Shown in pieces: positions 53,996 to 64,000 of a stretch of DNA of 64,000 nucleotides (the stretch's first letter is position 1; every line of letters starts with the position of its first letter). Source of the stretch: Amborella trichopoda (taxonomy: Eukaryota > Streptophyta > Magnoliopsida > Amborellales > Amborellaceae); the NCBI RefSeq assembly GCF_000471905.2, contig NW_006494931.1:8164020-8228019 (forward strand). The letters run 5' to 3'. A program made the position numbers and the translations under genes. The notes below the pieces were generated by a model. That model ran no database searches. It saw only the letters and a list, made by a program, of their open reading frames with translations, and was not told the DNA's origin.

Positions 53996-56690
53996 TGGTT
54001 AGGTGCCTCGATCTCGCCTTTTGGATCTAGATGATCTAGCGGCACCTATCTCGGGTTTTTAGCGAACCCGAGATTTGATATCTCTCTCTCAAAACCTTGC
54101 TCAAGAGCAATGGCAGGTATACCAACCGATGAGAGAGGAATTTAAGGTGGGTTCGTGATTTACTCAGGCTAGCAGGCGTAGGCACCTTCTTAGATCATGA
54201 AGAAAGCCCCACAGCCGCTTTAGCTGGCTCGGAATCGCCTCCCTTGACCTGCAATCCTCTTGTTTTCTGGACAACACTTCTATGGTTAATTGGCGAGACA
54301 AGTGGGTCGAAAAGACCCACCTTGTCTTTGGGCATCGCACGCTCATATGAGGGAGTGATGAAACGGAAGGCTTCCAATAAAGAGAGAAAGGAGAAGAAAA
54401 TTTGACAAAGGGGCGAGACTAGCATGGCGGTCGGGAAGCTACCGACTCGGAGTGGTATCAAGATGGGCATGGTTCTCAAGACCAGCACAGCGTCAATACT
54501 ATTCTAAACTGAGACCGATATGGCAGCACTAGGCTAAGTCTACCCTCAACCAAGTAAGAGGAGAAAATAATGAGGAGACAAAAAGGGGACGAAGAGAAAG
54601 AGAGTGAGACGGCGAAAGGGGAAGGACCAAGAATGAGTATCGTCGTTGGCATCATGAGAAGACATCGCATCCCTTACGAGTGGCGATGACTTGTAGTGAG
54701 GCTCACGACGATAGCTTCCCGTGAGGCACACGGTGCCAGTCATGGAATACAAGAGGAAGTCCACGGACGATAATGAGCATCGCTATTAGCAATGCTAGGA
54801 AGAAACATGTCCCTTGTGGACGGCGATGACTCGTGATGAGGCGCAGGGCGATAACTTCCGGTGAGGTGCACAACGATGGGCACAGAGAGGCACAGAACGA
54901 GCCTGCATGCGACAACGGGTATTGTCGCGACCCCTTTGCAAACAGCAATGGACATCGCCACCTGCAATAGTCTCGCGTCAAAGTGAAGCCCCGCAGACGG
55001 CAATAGGCTTCGCTGCCCGCCTTCCTCGCTGAGAGTTGAGGATACCTCTGCGGACGACGATGAGCAGCACCATCTGCAAGTCTCACCGGGAGGTAGAGAC
55101 GAAGATAGAGGGGTAGGAGAGCTAGAGCAATGTGCTACCATCGCCATGCGTGATCTGTGAGATCACCGAAGAGGCATGCACGGCACTGCCACTATCGTGC
55201 ATGGCCTCTGAGGAACACTCAAGCGGAGGGGAGGAAGAAGCGAGAAGAAGAAAAGAAAAGGAAGAGAGAGAAGATTTACCTCGAACCTAAGGGTACCGAT
55301 CCAAAAATTTCTCTCACCTTACTCTCTCTCTTAAACATGACCCAACAATGAGAAGAAAGAGAAATTATATTAAGTAGAAACTCTCTCTTTTATGAAAGGT
55401 TGAGTCCTCTAGTGCGTACAATTATGGTACGTATATATAGAATTTGCCCCAAACATGAGTGGATGATCAAAAGTAACCCTAATTTTAGAAAATTAAGATT
55501 AAACCGAATTAAGAGAAATTAGAAAATAGGGTGCAAAATGATAAATTTCCCCTTCCTAACAATTTGTGGAATTTCATAACAGTCCCTGTGTTGCCCTAGA
55601 ACGTGCATGATTTTTCATGGATGATTCGGGGACGTTCTGATGCCTAGTTGATCGAAAAATGATTGCTTTCTTGTAGAGCTCGGCATGGCGATCGATTTGT
55701 TACCAACTTCGATATGTGGATCGTGATTTTAATGCATGATTATGTGAATTGAAATTTGAATGGATCTTGAAACTTCGAATCGATAATGTGCTCATTCCTT
55801 GATGTTTTTCGATGATTTCTTTGCTAGATCACATTGAGCATGCCGTTACAATCGCGAGGCAATAAATGCAGCTTGATTTTGTGCCCTAACGAAGATTTTG
55901 AAACCTTGGAATTTTGGCCAGAATCTGGAATTTCAACGACCGAATTTGTAGTGGCTTCATCGGCTTCGTGTGCAGAATCTGACCGTTCATCATGTACGGG
56001 GTTCAGGTCAGAGATGGCCCGAGACCTTACACATACAATAGAATTGGTCTCGCATCGATCGAACTCGCAAGTGGCATGATTCAGCCGCTCGAGCGAGGCA
56101 TACACTGCAGAATTTCCTTCAGTTTCTTCACAGGCCAGCAACTTCTCTTTAACATTTATTCATGCTCGGGTATCATCACGGGACGTGCCACATATCCAAT
56201 CGCTCGTCTTGATACGACAAACATGCTCACTAAATTTGAGAATAATCTGACTTGAGACAGGTGAGATATGAGAATTGAAAGTCACTGCTTGTGACTGTCC
56301 CTTCAATGGTGTAGAGTTATTGGGTGGCCGCATGGGAATAGTGTGCGGCTCCTCCTGTTTCCCTATTTTTCCTATAACTTCTTCCTGGAATGTCCGTTAA
56401 CCATGCCAAATCCAATGGCGGTAGTCTCACAGCAAATTGAGACACCGAGAATATAACTCTAGTTATAGGGTCCATTTCAGGGTGCTAGAGGCCGATTATG
56501 CTGGAACTGCTTCTCAGTCTGCACTGGCTTAGACATGTCGGAATGTGAAGAATCTTGGCAGGAGACTTTTGAGAGACCTCATGAAGATCTTGGCCAGTTT
56601 CGAGGCTATTCTGAGACTGTCGGGATTTCCACTGTTTGCTAGGCTTTTATTGAGCGGGGGCCCCATGATGATGAAAAATGTCTTCCAACA
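53996..56690 (-). repeat. 5' LTR of element B
   Basis: The plus strand begins TGGTTAGGTGCCTCG and ends GTCTTCCAACA. It contains the internal repeats at 54640-55080 and a minus-strand TATATATA at 55432-55439 (GTACGTATATATAG on the plus strand) that should drive gag transcription. Confidence 0.87.
55432..55439 (-). promoter_or_regulatory. TATA box of element B 5' LTR
   Basis: CTATATATAC on the minus strand, conserved with the other three LTRs. Confidence 0.55.
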
Positions 56691-57700
56691 CCTTTATGAT
56701 AAGATAACAAAATTGCTCCCACTCTTTCAGACATATACACAATGGTCTAACCTATTGGTTACATAACCAATTTCAGTGATTGCATTATAAAAAGTAAAGT
56801 ACCACTGCTTAGAAGACTATTTTAGACCATATAAAGATTTCTTTAATTTATATACTTTGTCTTTTTGGCATTTAATTACATATCCTTTTTTTTGTTTCAT
56901 GTATATGTCTTTTTTTAATTCTCCATTCAATAAAGCTATTTTAACATCCATTTGAAATAATTCTAAAACATAATATGCAACTAATGATAGGATGATCCTA
57001 ATAGATGAAAATTTTGCTATGGATAATAAGTCTCTGTATAATCTATACCCTCCCTTTGGGTAAATCCTTTAGCTACCAATCTAACTTTATATTTATTAAT
57101 GGAACCATTTGCATTAAGTTTTTTCTTTAGGACCTATTTGCAACCAATCATTTTTCTATTATTAGGGAAGTCAACCAACTTTCAAACTTGATTTCTTTTA
57201 ATAGAATCAAGTTCATCATCCATGACTTGAGTCCACTCAACTGATTCACGTGAGCTAGTAGCTTCATTATAGCTTTTAGGTTAATAAATTGAATCCTTGT
57301 TCATTGAAGAATAATTATCTTCATTCATAAACACATAAAATTCTTCTAAAGTCATAGGTAGGCCTCTAGTTCTTTTAGGTCTATCTGGTATACTAGGTTA
57401 AATTGAATCATTCTCACTAGGGAGACTGAGAAATATGGTCTTCGATACCCTTATCTTTATCAATTTTGTGTTAGTCAAAAGCCTTATTTAAAGTATGTTC
57501 ATCATTTATATTTTTTAAGAAGTGAGCATCACGACTTCTATAAAGGATCTAGTCTTATGGTTATAGAATCTATAGCCCTTAGAAATTTTTGAATAACCAA
57601 TCAATGAGAATTTTATAGTTTTACTTTGTAATTTATCTCTATTTTATGGTGGTATAAACACATGTGCCCAAGAACCCCAAACTTTCAAGATGGAAAGGTC
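56691..57700 (-). pseudogene. copia 2 reverse transcriptase, N-terminal part
   Basis: The minus strand shows VDFPNNRKMIGCK with a stop in place of the next Trp (about 57130-57180), then ELFQMDVKIALLNGELKKDI (about 56890-56960) and NRLDHCVYV (about 56730), typical copia RT. It ends with SNFVILS at the element B edge; the next residues, VDDILL, are at 36846-36860. Confidence 0.8.
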
Positions 57701-58340
57701 AGGCTTCCTACAAGTGCATAATTTCATAGGGGGTTAAGTTTATGGATTTAGTGGGAATATGATTAATGATATACATTGCAGTCTTGAGAGCCTCACTCCA
57801 AAAATAAGGTGATAAATCTAAATGACTCATCATAGATCTCACCATGTTCATTATAGTTCTATTTCTTCTTTCAGCTACACTATTTTGTTGTGGTGTACAT
57901 GGCATTGTGGTTTAATGAATTATTTCATGCTCCTTACAAAATTCGGTAAATAAACCAGAGCAATATTCACCTCCCCTATCTGTTTGAAGAATTTTAATAT
58001 GTCTAACTAGCTGATTTTTTACCTCAGCTTTATATTTGCATCTGACTTTCTACTAATTAAGTACACGTATCTATGACGTGAATAATCATCCATAAATATT
58101 ATGAAATATTTGATACCTTTGTGTTTTAACATTTAATGGTCTACATATTTCTGAGTGAACAATATTAAGCACTTTCCTAGACCTTTTTCCTCAAAGAAAA
58201 CACTTCTTAGTTAATTAAGCAAAAATACATGACTCGCATGTTTTGAATACAATTTCTCCTAAGTTAGGGAGAAAGCATCTTTTAACCATTTAATTTATTT
58301 TATCTTTATTTATATGTCCTAATCCTAGGTGCCATAAGTG
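57701..58340 (-). pseudogene. copia 2 integrase, broken
   Basis: 57905-57708 has MPCTPQQNSVAERRNRTIMN and YFWSEALKTAMYIINHIPTK, the end of the integrase core (the TPQQNGVAERKNR box). 58300-57910 holds the decayed catalytic domain. Confidence 0.8.
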
Positions 58341-58660
58341 TTAATCATCCACTCGCACATAAACATCAAACGAGGTATCAAAATAACCAGAATAAGATGT
58401 ACTTTCATTAATGTTCAAACGGTACAGATTGTCAACCTTAATACCATACACCAATGTTGAATAATGTTTACCAATAGTAACTCGACTAGACCTGAACTTT
58501 ATTTCATAACCCTTGTTGTCTAGCTTAGGAACAGAAAGTAAATTGTGCCTTATATTGGGCCCGTGCAAAGTATCAGTTAGTAGGAGATTTGTTCTTTCAG
58601 GTAGACAAATCTTAAAAGTATCGACACCAAGTACATCACAATAGGTATCATTTCCCATAT
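58341..58660 (-). pseudogene. copia 2 protease/pre-integrase region
   Basis: MGNDTYCDVLGVDTFKI, GPNIRHNLLSVPKLDNKGYE and IKVDNLYRLNIN. The L-RHNLLSV-KL stretch is typical of Ty1/copia between protease and integrase. Confidence 0.75.
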
Positions 58661-59600
58661 AATATGATGGTTACCGGCTGTAATCTCTTTCAACTCTGTG
58701 AATCCATCCATGGTCCTCGAGGAGGCTGATTCGACCCACAAATTCCTCAGGTCATGGTCGGTAACTAATGATTCTAGGACTACACAAATCTAATCATTTT
58801 TTATATTTTGATTACTATTATTATTTCGGCCATTGTTATTATTATTGCTCCTGTTTTTCAGCTTAGGACAATTAAACTTAATGTATCTCCCATTTCTCTT
58901 ATACATATTACTGTTCTGATTATTGTAAGGTTTCTTGAGAATCTGAGAAGATAAACTTTAAGCAAAGCGGAGCACATTTGACTTCTTCCTCATTCTTATC
59001 ATAGATTCAATATTTAGGTGCATATGAAGATTCAACATAGTTATCCCTTGTGCAGAATGGTTCAATACAATTTCAACAGGCTCCCAAGATGGAGGGAGAC
59101 TATTAAGGACAATGGACAATTGCATGCAGTCAAGGACTAGATTCCCGACCGTAGCAAGGTCATTTGCGAACACTATCATTTTGTTGACATGCTCGATCAC
59201 TGAGTCAATTCTTTCATTATGCAAGAATTATATTTTTCTAATAATAATTGCACATGGGTTTTATAAGTGGTCACATACTTTTTAAATAGGGCACCCATCA
59301 TACTTTGAGTTGTGATATAGTCATCAAATACTATAATCAAATCATTCTCCATAAAACTCAACATTGTGGTCCTAGCTACTTCATCATCTTCTAACCATTT
59401 GTCAAGTCACATTTTGGCTTGACCATTAGCATTAGGCTCTAAAATTGGAAGTTCTATATCCAAAACATAGTCAACCCTATATTGGAAAAGAATATATTCA
59501 ATTTTTCTTTTCCACATAAAAAAATTAGTTTCGTTGAGTTTTTCAAGTTTTGATAGTTCTGATATGACTTACCTAAATGTTATTTTAAATTTTAGATAAT
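58661..59600 (-). pseudogene. copia 2 gag, broken
   Basis: From about 59570 the minus strand reads NFFMWKRKIEYILF, then ARTTMLSFMENDLI and YKTHVQLLLEKYNSC. 59224-58958 has SVIEHVNKMIVFANDLATVG and LSIVLNSLPPSWEPVEIVL, the copia gag (UBN2-type) domain. An Asn-rich stretch (about 58780-58860) follows. Stops interrupt it. A decayed tRNA-Met-type primer site (TTACATCATAGCAGG, near 59728-59742) lies upstream. Confidence 0.8.
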
Positions 59601-60390
59601 ACCTAAAAACTCAAAAAATTAATTGTGTTTAAAAAAAGGGTTATCTACTAATCAAATCAATAGGTTTGCCGACTTTCAGTTAGCTGCAACCTCAAAGAGG
59701 AATTTTCTCAAATAGATTATGTTCGCCCTGCTATGATGTAAGAAACTAAAAAAGTAAGGCAACTAACTACTTTATGCAATTCTTGCACAAGACTAATTTT
59801 CATAAATATATGAATATGTTTTAGCTCTAGAGAGAGAGAGTCTACAATGATATTTGATATTTTTCAAAAAAAATATGGCATAACATAATCATAGAAAATG
59901 AATTTACAAATTCTAGATCATGAAATGTTTTCACGTAAAGAGACCAAAGCATAGGATAATTATGCAAAGGCAATGATAATTATGATGCAAATGGAATATG
60001 TAGATATATCCCTAAAATATAACTAAAATAAATAAATCAGACTAATACGTAACAGAAGATTTATTTATTTTTTAAGGTACTGATTTTCGTTTGCAATTAT
60101 GGATCCCTTTGTCTCTCTCTAAAATTTCAGCAACATCTTTATTTCTCTCTCTCTAAATTATAACGGCTTCCAAGATAGATTTAGAGAGAGAAGACCTTAG
60201 AGTTATGGATTGGTTCAAAGATTTTCTCTCTCCTTTCAATACTGATAACTTTGTTGAGAGATAATTTATGTATAAATCTAATGCATCTACTAAAGAAACT
60301 ACAAAAAAAGAAATGAAAATAAGTGCATAATATATTAGAGAGAGAAAAGAGATTTTCTATTAGAAGCCTTAGATTAAATTTTTTTTTTTA
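59601..60390. other. possible leader/LTR of copia 2, AT-rich
   Basis: No gene. It contains GAGAGAGAGAG/CTCTCTCTC tracts (59830, 60110-60155). An LTR would be expected above 59745 but I cannot place its edges. Confidence 0.35.
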
Positions 60391-60556
60391 GAATTATTCA
60401 CCAATCATTCATTCATAAAAAAAACCACACAAGCTAACAGTTTTACAGAGCCACACAGACCCCAAATAAACAGTCAAAAAACGTAAAAACAAAAACAACT
60501 AACAAACAAAAACCACTAAAACAATAACTTACTTACAAAATAACAGCCATGATTTG

Positions 60557-60960
60557 CTAGAGATACACGTTCTTTAGCAAGACCCTCAACCTCCATATTT
60601 GCGTCTCTAAAACATGATCAAACTTAACATTCACTTCATTGCATTCCAAACTTACTTCTCTCACCAATCCATACAATAACCTAGGAAATTCAATTTCTTT
60701 CTTTATCCATTTTATTACATTTAGTGAGTTTCCTTCCATCATCATGAGTCTGTTAAATTGCTTAGAAAATTTAACACCTTGTAAACAATATCTCATTTCA
60801 GCTTCATTTCCTGTAATATTCCCAATAAGTCCAGATTTCAGCAATACATTCCCTCTACAATCATGAACAATATCTCCAATCCCTGCAGGGCCTGGGTTTC
60901 CCCTTGAACTTCCATCAAAGTTTACTTTAATCCATTCTGGTTGTGGTTTTTTCCAAAATC
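60557..60960 (-). pseudogene. LINE-2 RNase H domain, broken
   Basis: Sequence near 60930-60890 encodes WIKVNFDGSSRGNPGPAG-like text, the start of RNase H. 60844-60557 then has AEMRYCLQGVKFSK and DS/NSLNVIKWIKKE-type sequence. This is the C-terminal RNase H tail of plant LINEs. Confidence 0.75.
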
Positions 60961-61120
60961 ATATTTGAAATTTTCTGATACTTCGTTCTTTTACTAGAAT
61001 ATTCAAACTATACATCAAATCCACACGAGGAACCTCCCACTATTCCTTTACAACAGATAGCCATTATGCAACCGTTATTCTAATCTTTCCTTGTAGATCA
61101 TTAACTGGTTTGCCTTTTCA

Positions 61121-61240
61121 AAACATAGTCTATTTCTTTCTTTCCATATCTCCCAAACAGTAACATAGTCTGTTTCTTTCTTTCCATATCTCTCAAACAG
61201 TAACATAGTCTGTTTCTTTCTTTCCATATCTCCCAAACAG
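61121..61240. repeat. 40 bp unit repeated three times inside LINE-2
   Basis: Units 61121-61160, 61161-61200 and 61201-61240 share ACATAGTCTGTTTCTTTC plus TTTCCATATCTCCCAAACAG with at most a few differences. On the minus strand the unit encodes EIWKERNR in one frame. Because 40 is not a multiple of 3, the three copies are read in three different frames. Confidence 0.9.
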
Positions 61241-61599
61241 TACTAGATTTTATTACTTTCCTAATTTCTTTACCTTTTTTCCCCACATTTGTAATTTTTC
61301 GATCATCAATGAATCTATTTGCCTCTGAAATGACATTCACTTGCAAACCCAACTAGTTTGAGACCCAATTCCAAATACTTCTCCCAATTTTACTGTTAAA
61401 AAGTAGATAATGAACTTACTCTTCATCATTTTTGTAGAGCAAGCATACATTAAGAAGCATATTACCTCTTATTCTCAACATATCAATAGTTAGCAGTTTC
61501 TTTTGTATAAGCAACCAGACAAAAGCTCGAACTTTAAGAGGGATTGGCCATCTCCAAATCTTAATTAAGTTTTTATCCACCCATTTAACTTTACATAGT

Positions 61600-62782
61600 A
61601 CATCAGTTTATATGCGGATTTTACAAAAAAACCTCTTGAATTATTTGGGGTCCATACATACTTATCATCTTTATCACAACAATAAAAATATTGTTGCAGT
61701 AATATCGGACATTGCACAATCTCCTCTGCCACAACACTATTACTATTCTACAAGGACATCGAATATCCCAAACTGCACCACAGCCTCGTCCAATCACTAT
61801 TTCACTAATCATCTTATTTTTAGAGTTTACCGTAGCAAAAAGATTAGGGAATTGAATCTTTGAAGGACAATTTCCAATCCAAATTGGTTGCCAAAATCTG
61901 GTATTATCTCTTTTCCTCACCACCATTCGAATATACCTCAAAAAGAATCTCTGATGAGTGACAATCCTTTTCCATATAGATGTAATTCCTTTTTTATTGT
62001 TATCCTTTGCAATAATTCCAAGTTCCTTATTAACAGTATATTGTTCACCTAAAATGGTCCATAGAGCAGAACCTCTACTGTTTGTTGTGAGAGGCAAACC
62101 TAGATACTTAATTGGAAAACCTCTAGAACCACAATCTACTAACTCTGCATACTCCTTAACTTTAGTATCATCACATGCCACACCATAGATATTAGTCTTC
62201 TGTAAGTTCACTTTCCTACCTGTAATTACCTCAAAGCACTTCAAAAACCTCTTTAAAGTCTTAATCTATTGCTCCTGTGCACCACATAATATTGAAGTGT
62301 CATCAACATACTGCAGATGAGACACCACAGCTCCATTGCTTTTTACTGAAAATTCACTAATAATTCCCATATCCACCACACTAAAGATCCACCCATAACA
62401 GTGAACAGAAAATGGGATAAAGGATTCCCTTGTCTTATTCCTCTTGAAGCCTTCAAAAAACCTTTAGGTTTACCCTTTAATTGAGAAATGTGTGCATTTT
62501 AAGCAACATTTAATCCATGACAGCCATCTATTCCCAAAAACCATAACTTTCATGGTTTGCAGCAAAATATACCATTCCACCTTATCATAAGTTTCTTCAA
62601 GATCTATCTTACAAACAATTCCTGGTTTATTTTCTGCAATCATTGAACTAACCAACTCTTGAGCACATAAAATGCTATCAGTAATCTGTCGGCCTTGAAT
62701 GAACGTTGACTGAGGTCTTTTTACTACAATGGGTAAGACCTTTCTAAGTCTAATCGCTAGATATTCTTTATTTAACTTATTT
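61600..62782 (-). pseudogene. LINE-2 reverse transcriptase, broken
   Basis: It reads RPQSTFIQGRQITDSILCAQ (62730-62670), CKIDLEETYDKVEWYILLQT (about 62610), HLQYVDDTSIL (about 62310, active-site YVDD intact), GRKVNLQKTNIYGVAC and PIKYLGLPLTTNSRGS, then SIWKRIV and WQPIWIGNCP (62244-61850). There are frameshifts between blocks. Unlike LINE-1, the catalytic Asp pair is retained. Confidence 0.83.
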
Positions 62783-63610
62783 GATGGGAATAGGTTTAGG
62801 AAGTGGATGATAAGATTCTAACACTTTTCTTAAGATCTTGATTGTGGATCTAAAGAATAGATGACTCACACCTCTCACCCCACAAGTCTCCTTAGATGGA
62901 CAGTCAAGTTTTGGTCCTCCGAATTGTGGCAAACCTCAATGAATGAAAAATTTATAAAAGAGAGCTTTCCCTCTCATGATCTCAACACCTATTCTCTCTC
63001 TTCTCTCTCTAAAAGTTGTCTCTATCTAAGGCTCTCTAGAGGGGCACGCCCCACCGAGGTCACATCTCTCTCTCTAAGATACCCAAGGGCGCACGCCCGA
63101 ACCCTAACTAGCCTAAGGGGCCAAACCCCAACCTAAACCCTCTAGCTTTCTCAATTTGGTGGCACGCCTAGGCTAGGATATCTTGTCTCTTTCTTATGGG
63201 TTCTAAGGCAAGCTAGATGGGTTTCATGATTTTTGGAGTAGCAAAGGGATCATCACCAGTTAGTAGTTTTATCGCTTCTCTCTTTGATTTCTATTTCTCA
63301 TCTCTCTAAAGATCAAGTCAAGAGGGTTTGAGCAAAACTAAGGCATTGAAGACTCAAGTAGTTTATTCTAGATCGATATCTATATCTATTGAGAGGGTTT
63401 TACGAATAAGTAGGAGAATCAAGAGACCGATCATAGATCCCAAGCACTATAGGAATGAGGAGACTTGGCATGAGGTGTACTAAACTTGGTTGAGGTAATC
63501 TCCGATAATGTTACGTCTTTAAATTTTATTTTTGTGTTAAACTCTTCTATTCCCATAAAGTAATTAATTAATATTTTGATTTAAGGAATTGTACTTAATA
63601 GTGGTAGCAA
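62783..63610. repeat. LTR-like sequence, unassigned
   Basis: TGATGGGAATAG at the LINE-2 edge is mirrored by CTATTCCCAT at 63547-63556 (TGGGAATAG/CTATTCCCA, 9 bp). The region contains CT-rich tracts and ends near AGTGGTAGCAAG, which distantly resembles a primer site. The plus open frame at 62861-63136 has no family match. Confidence 0.3.
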
Positions 63611-63774
63611 GTGAGAATCGTATTTTTTTTTTTTTCAAGAGTTATTTGTTTGTAATTGGATATTGTGAGTGCTCTTTCAGGTGTAAGAATAAGGAAAATA
63701 AAAAAATTTTAATTTATGTAAACCGTGCTTGATCACATAGTCCAACTTTCATACTAGTATATATATAAAGAAAG

Positions 63775-63992
63775 AATATAATGAGACCATTTACTTTAAG
63801 TACAAAGTGGTGACAACTAATCTTGACCATTGGATGTGAAATTAGGTGGTTACATTTATTTCATTGACCAAGCTCAAAATTCAAAATAAGTTTTCTGGAA
63901 CATTGTGACATACCCAAGCTATCAGATTTCACATCTGATGGATGCAAGTAATTTTAACCTCCTTATACCAAAGGTAAATGGTCTTATTGTAT
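63775..63992. mobile_element. small TIR element (MITE)
   Basis: AATATAATGAGACCATTTAC at 63775-63794 is inverted at 63973-63992 as GGTAAATGGTCTTATTGTAT. The interior contains GACCATTGGATGTGAAATTA and TTTCACATCTGATGGAT, partly inverted. About 218 bp, with no coding sequence. Confidence 0.65.
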
Positions 63993-64000
63993 ACAATCCT

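Larger units (their letters stand above)
36867..56690 (-). mobile_element. Element B: second giant non-autonomous gypsy-like element of the A family
   Basis: Bounded by LTRs 36867-39595 and 53996-56690, both with TGGTTAGGTG...TTCCAACA edges (plus strand), in minus orientation. Same gene plan as element A: primer site, gag with zinc knuckles, DGG protease-like region, antisense PMD gene, tandem repeats. No RT, RNase H or integrase is seen. It sits in copia 2; flanking CTTAT (left, plus strand) and CTTTAT (right) may be the remains of a 5 bp target duplication. LTR divergence by eye is about 10%, so it too is old. Confidence 0.87.
60391..62782 (-). mobile_element. LINE-2 (non-LTR retrotransposon with RNase H), 5'-truncated
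   Basis: The minus-strand order is RT (62782-61620), zf-RVT/linker (61600-61100) and RNase H (60960-60550). The 5' end (endonuclease, ORF1) is missing; the LINE stops at 62782 where an LTR-like sequence begins. The lower edge has a T-rich run (60378-60388), which is an A-run on the minus strand and probably the 3' tail. Confidence 0.8.

Noticed and set aside
62861-63136. 91-residue plus open frame
   Set aside because: Low-complexity Ser/Leu/Arg content in an LTR-like region; no family match.

Overview
The window looks like a transposon-dense, gene-poor stretch of a flowering-plant nuclear genome. Evidence for this is the set of plant-type elements: LINEs with DUF4283-like ORF1 remains, Ty1/copia elements with tRNA-Met-type primer sites and GA-rich polypurine tracts, Ty3/gypsy elements with a Tat-like primer-binding site, and TIR-bearing MITEs. 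One short, apparently intact plant gene is present. I cannot name the species or clade. Every transposon gene I can read is broken by stops, frameshifts or insertions.

Layout. 1-864: unrecognised sequence, then a CpG-rich ~22 bp degenerate tandem repeat. 865-1939 and 21419-~25640 are two halves of one minus-strand LINE (LINE-1). It was split by a 19.5 kb LTR element, element A (1940-21418, minus strand). 25.7-27.5 kb holds a gypsy fragment (gag, primer site, LTR-like sequence with a 113 bp tandem array) and a MITE remnant. 27.96-30.4 kb is a 5'-truncated plus-strand copia element. 30.4-34.9 kb is the least repetitive part; it has the single likely host gene (31870-32256, minus) and two copies of one MITE. 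35.9-36.87 kb and 56.69-59.6 kb are two parts of a second copia element (minus). That element was split exactly at its reverse-transcriptase YVDD box by element B (36867-56690, 19.8 kb, minus). 60.4-62.78 kb is a second LINE with an RNase H tail (minus). The window ends with an LTR-like stretch and a small TIR element.

The most interesting content is the A/B family. The two copies diverge substantially but share the same plan on the minus strand: LTR of about 2.7-3.0 kb, a Tat-type primer site 3 nt inside it, a long gag, and a retropepsin-like region with a DGG motif. I see no reverse transcriptase, RNase H or integrase. Instead, the 3' half carries a gene on the opposite strand. It encodes a plant-mobile-domain (PMD) protein with an acidic linker and a coiled-coil tail. 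Its apparent promoter (TATA box plus a conserved downstream block) lies about 0.95-1.0 kb upstream of the start in both copies. Tandem repeats of 35 bp and about 26 bp sit beside that promoter. The gag-pro gene and the PMD gene converge tail to tail. I read the family as giant non-autonomous gypsy elements that depend on a partner for pol and have kept an antisense host-like PMD gene. Each long terminal repeat also has its own minus-strand TATA box, so the elements could make transcripts from both strands.
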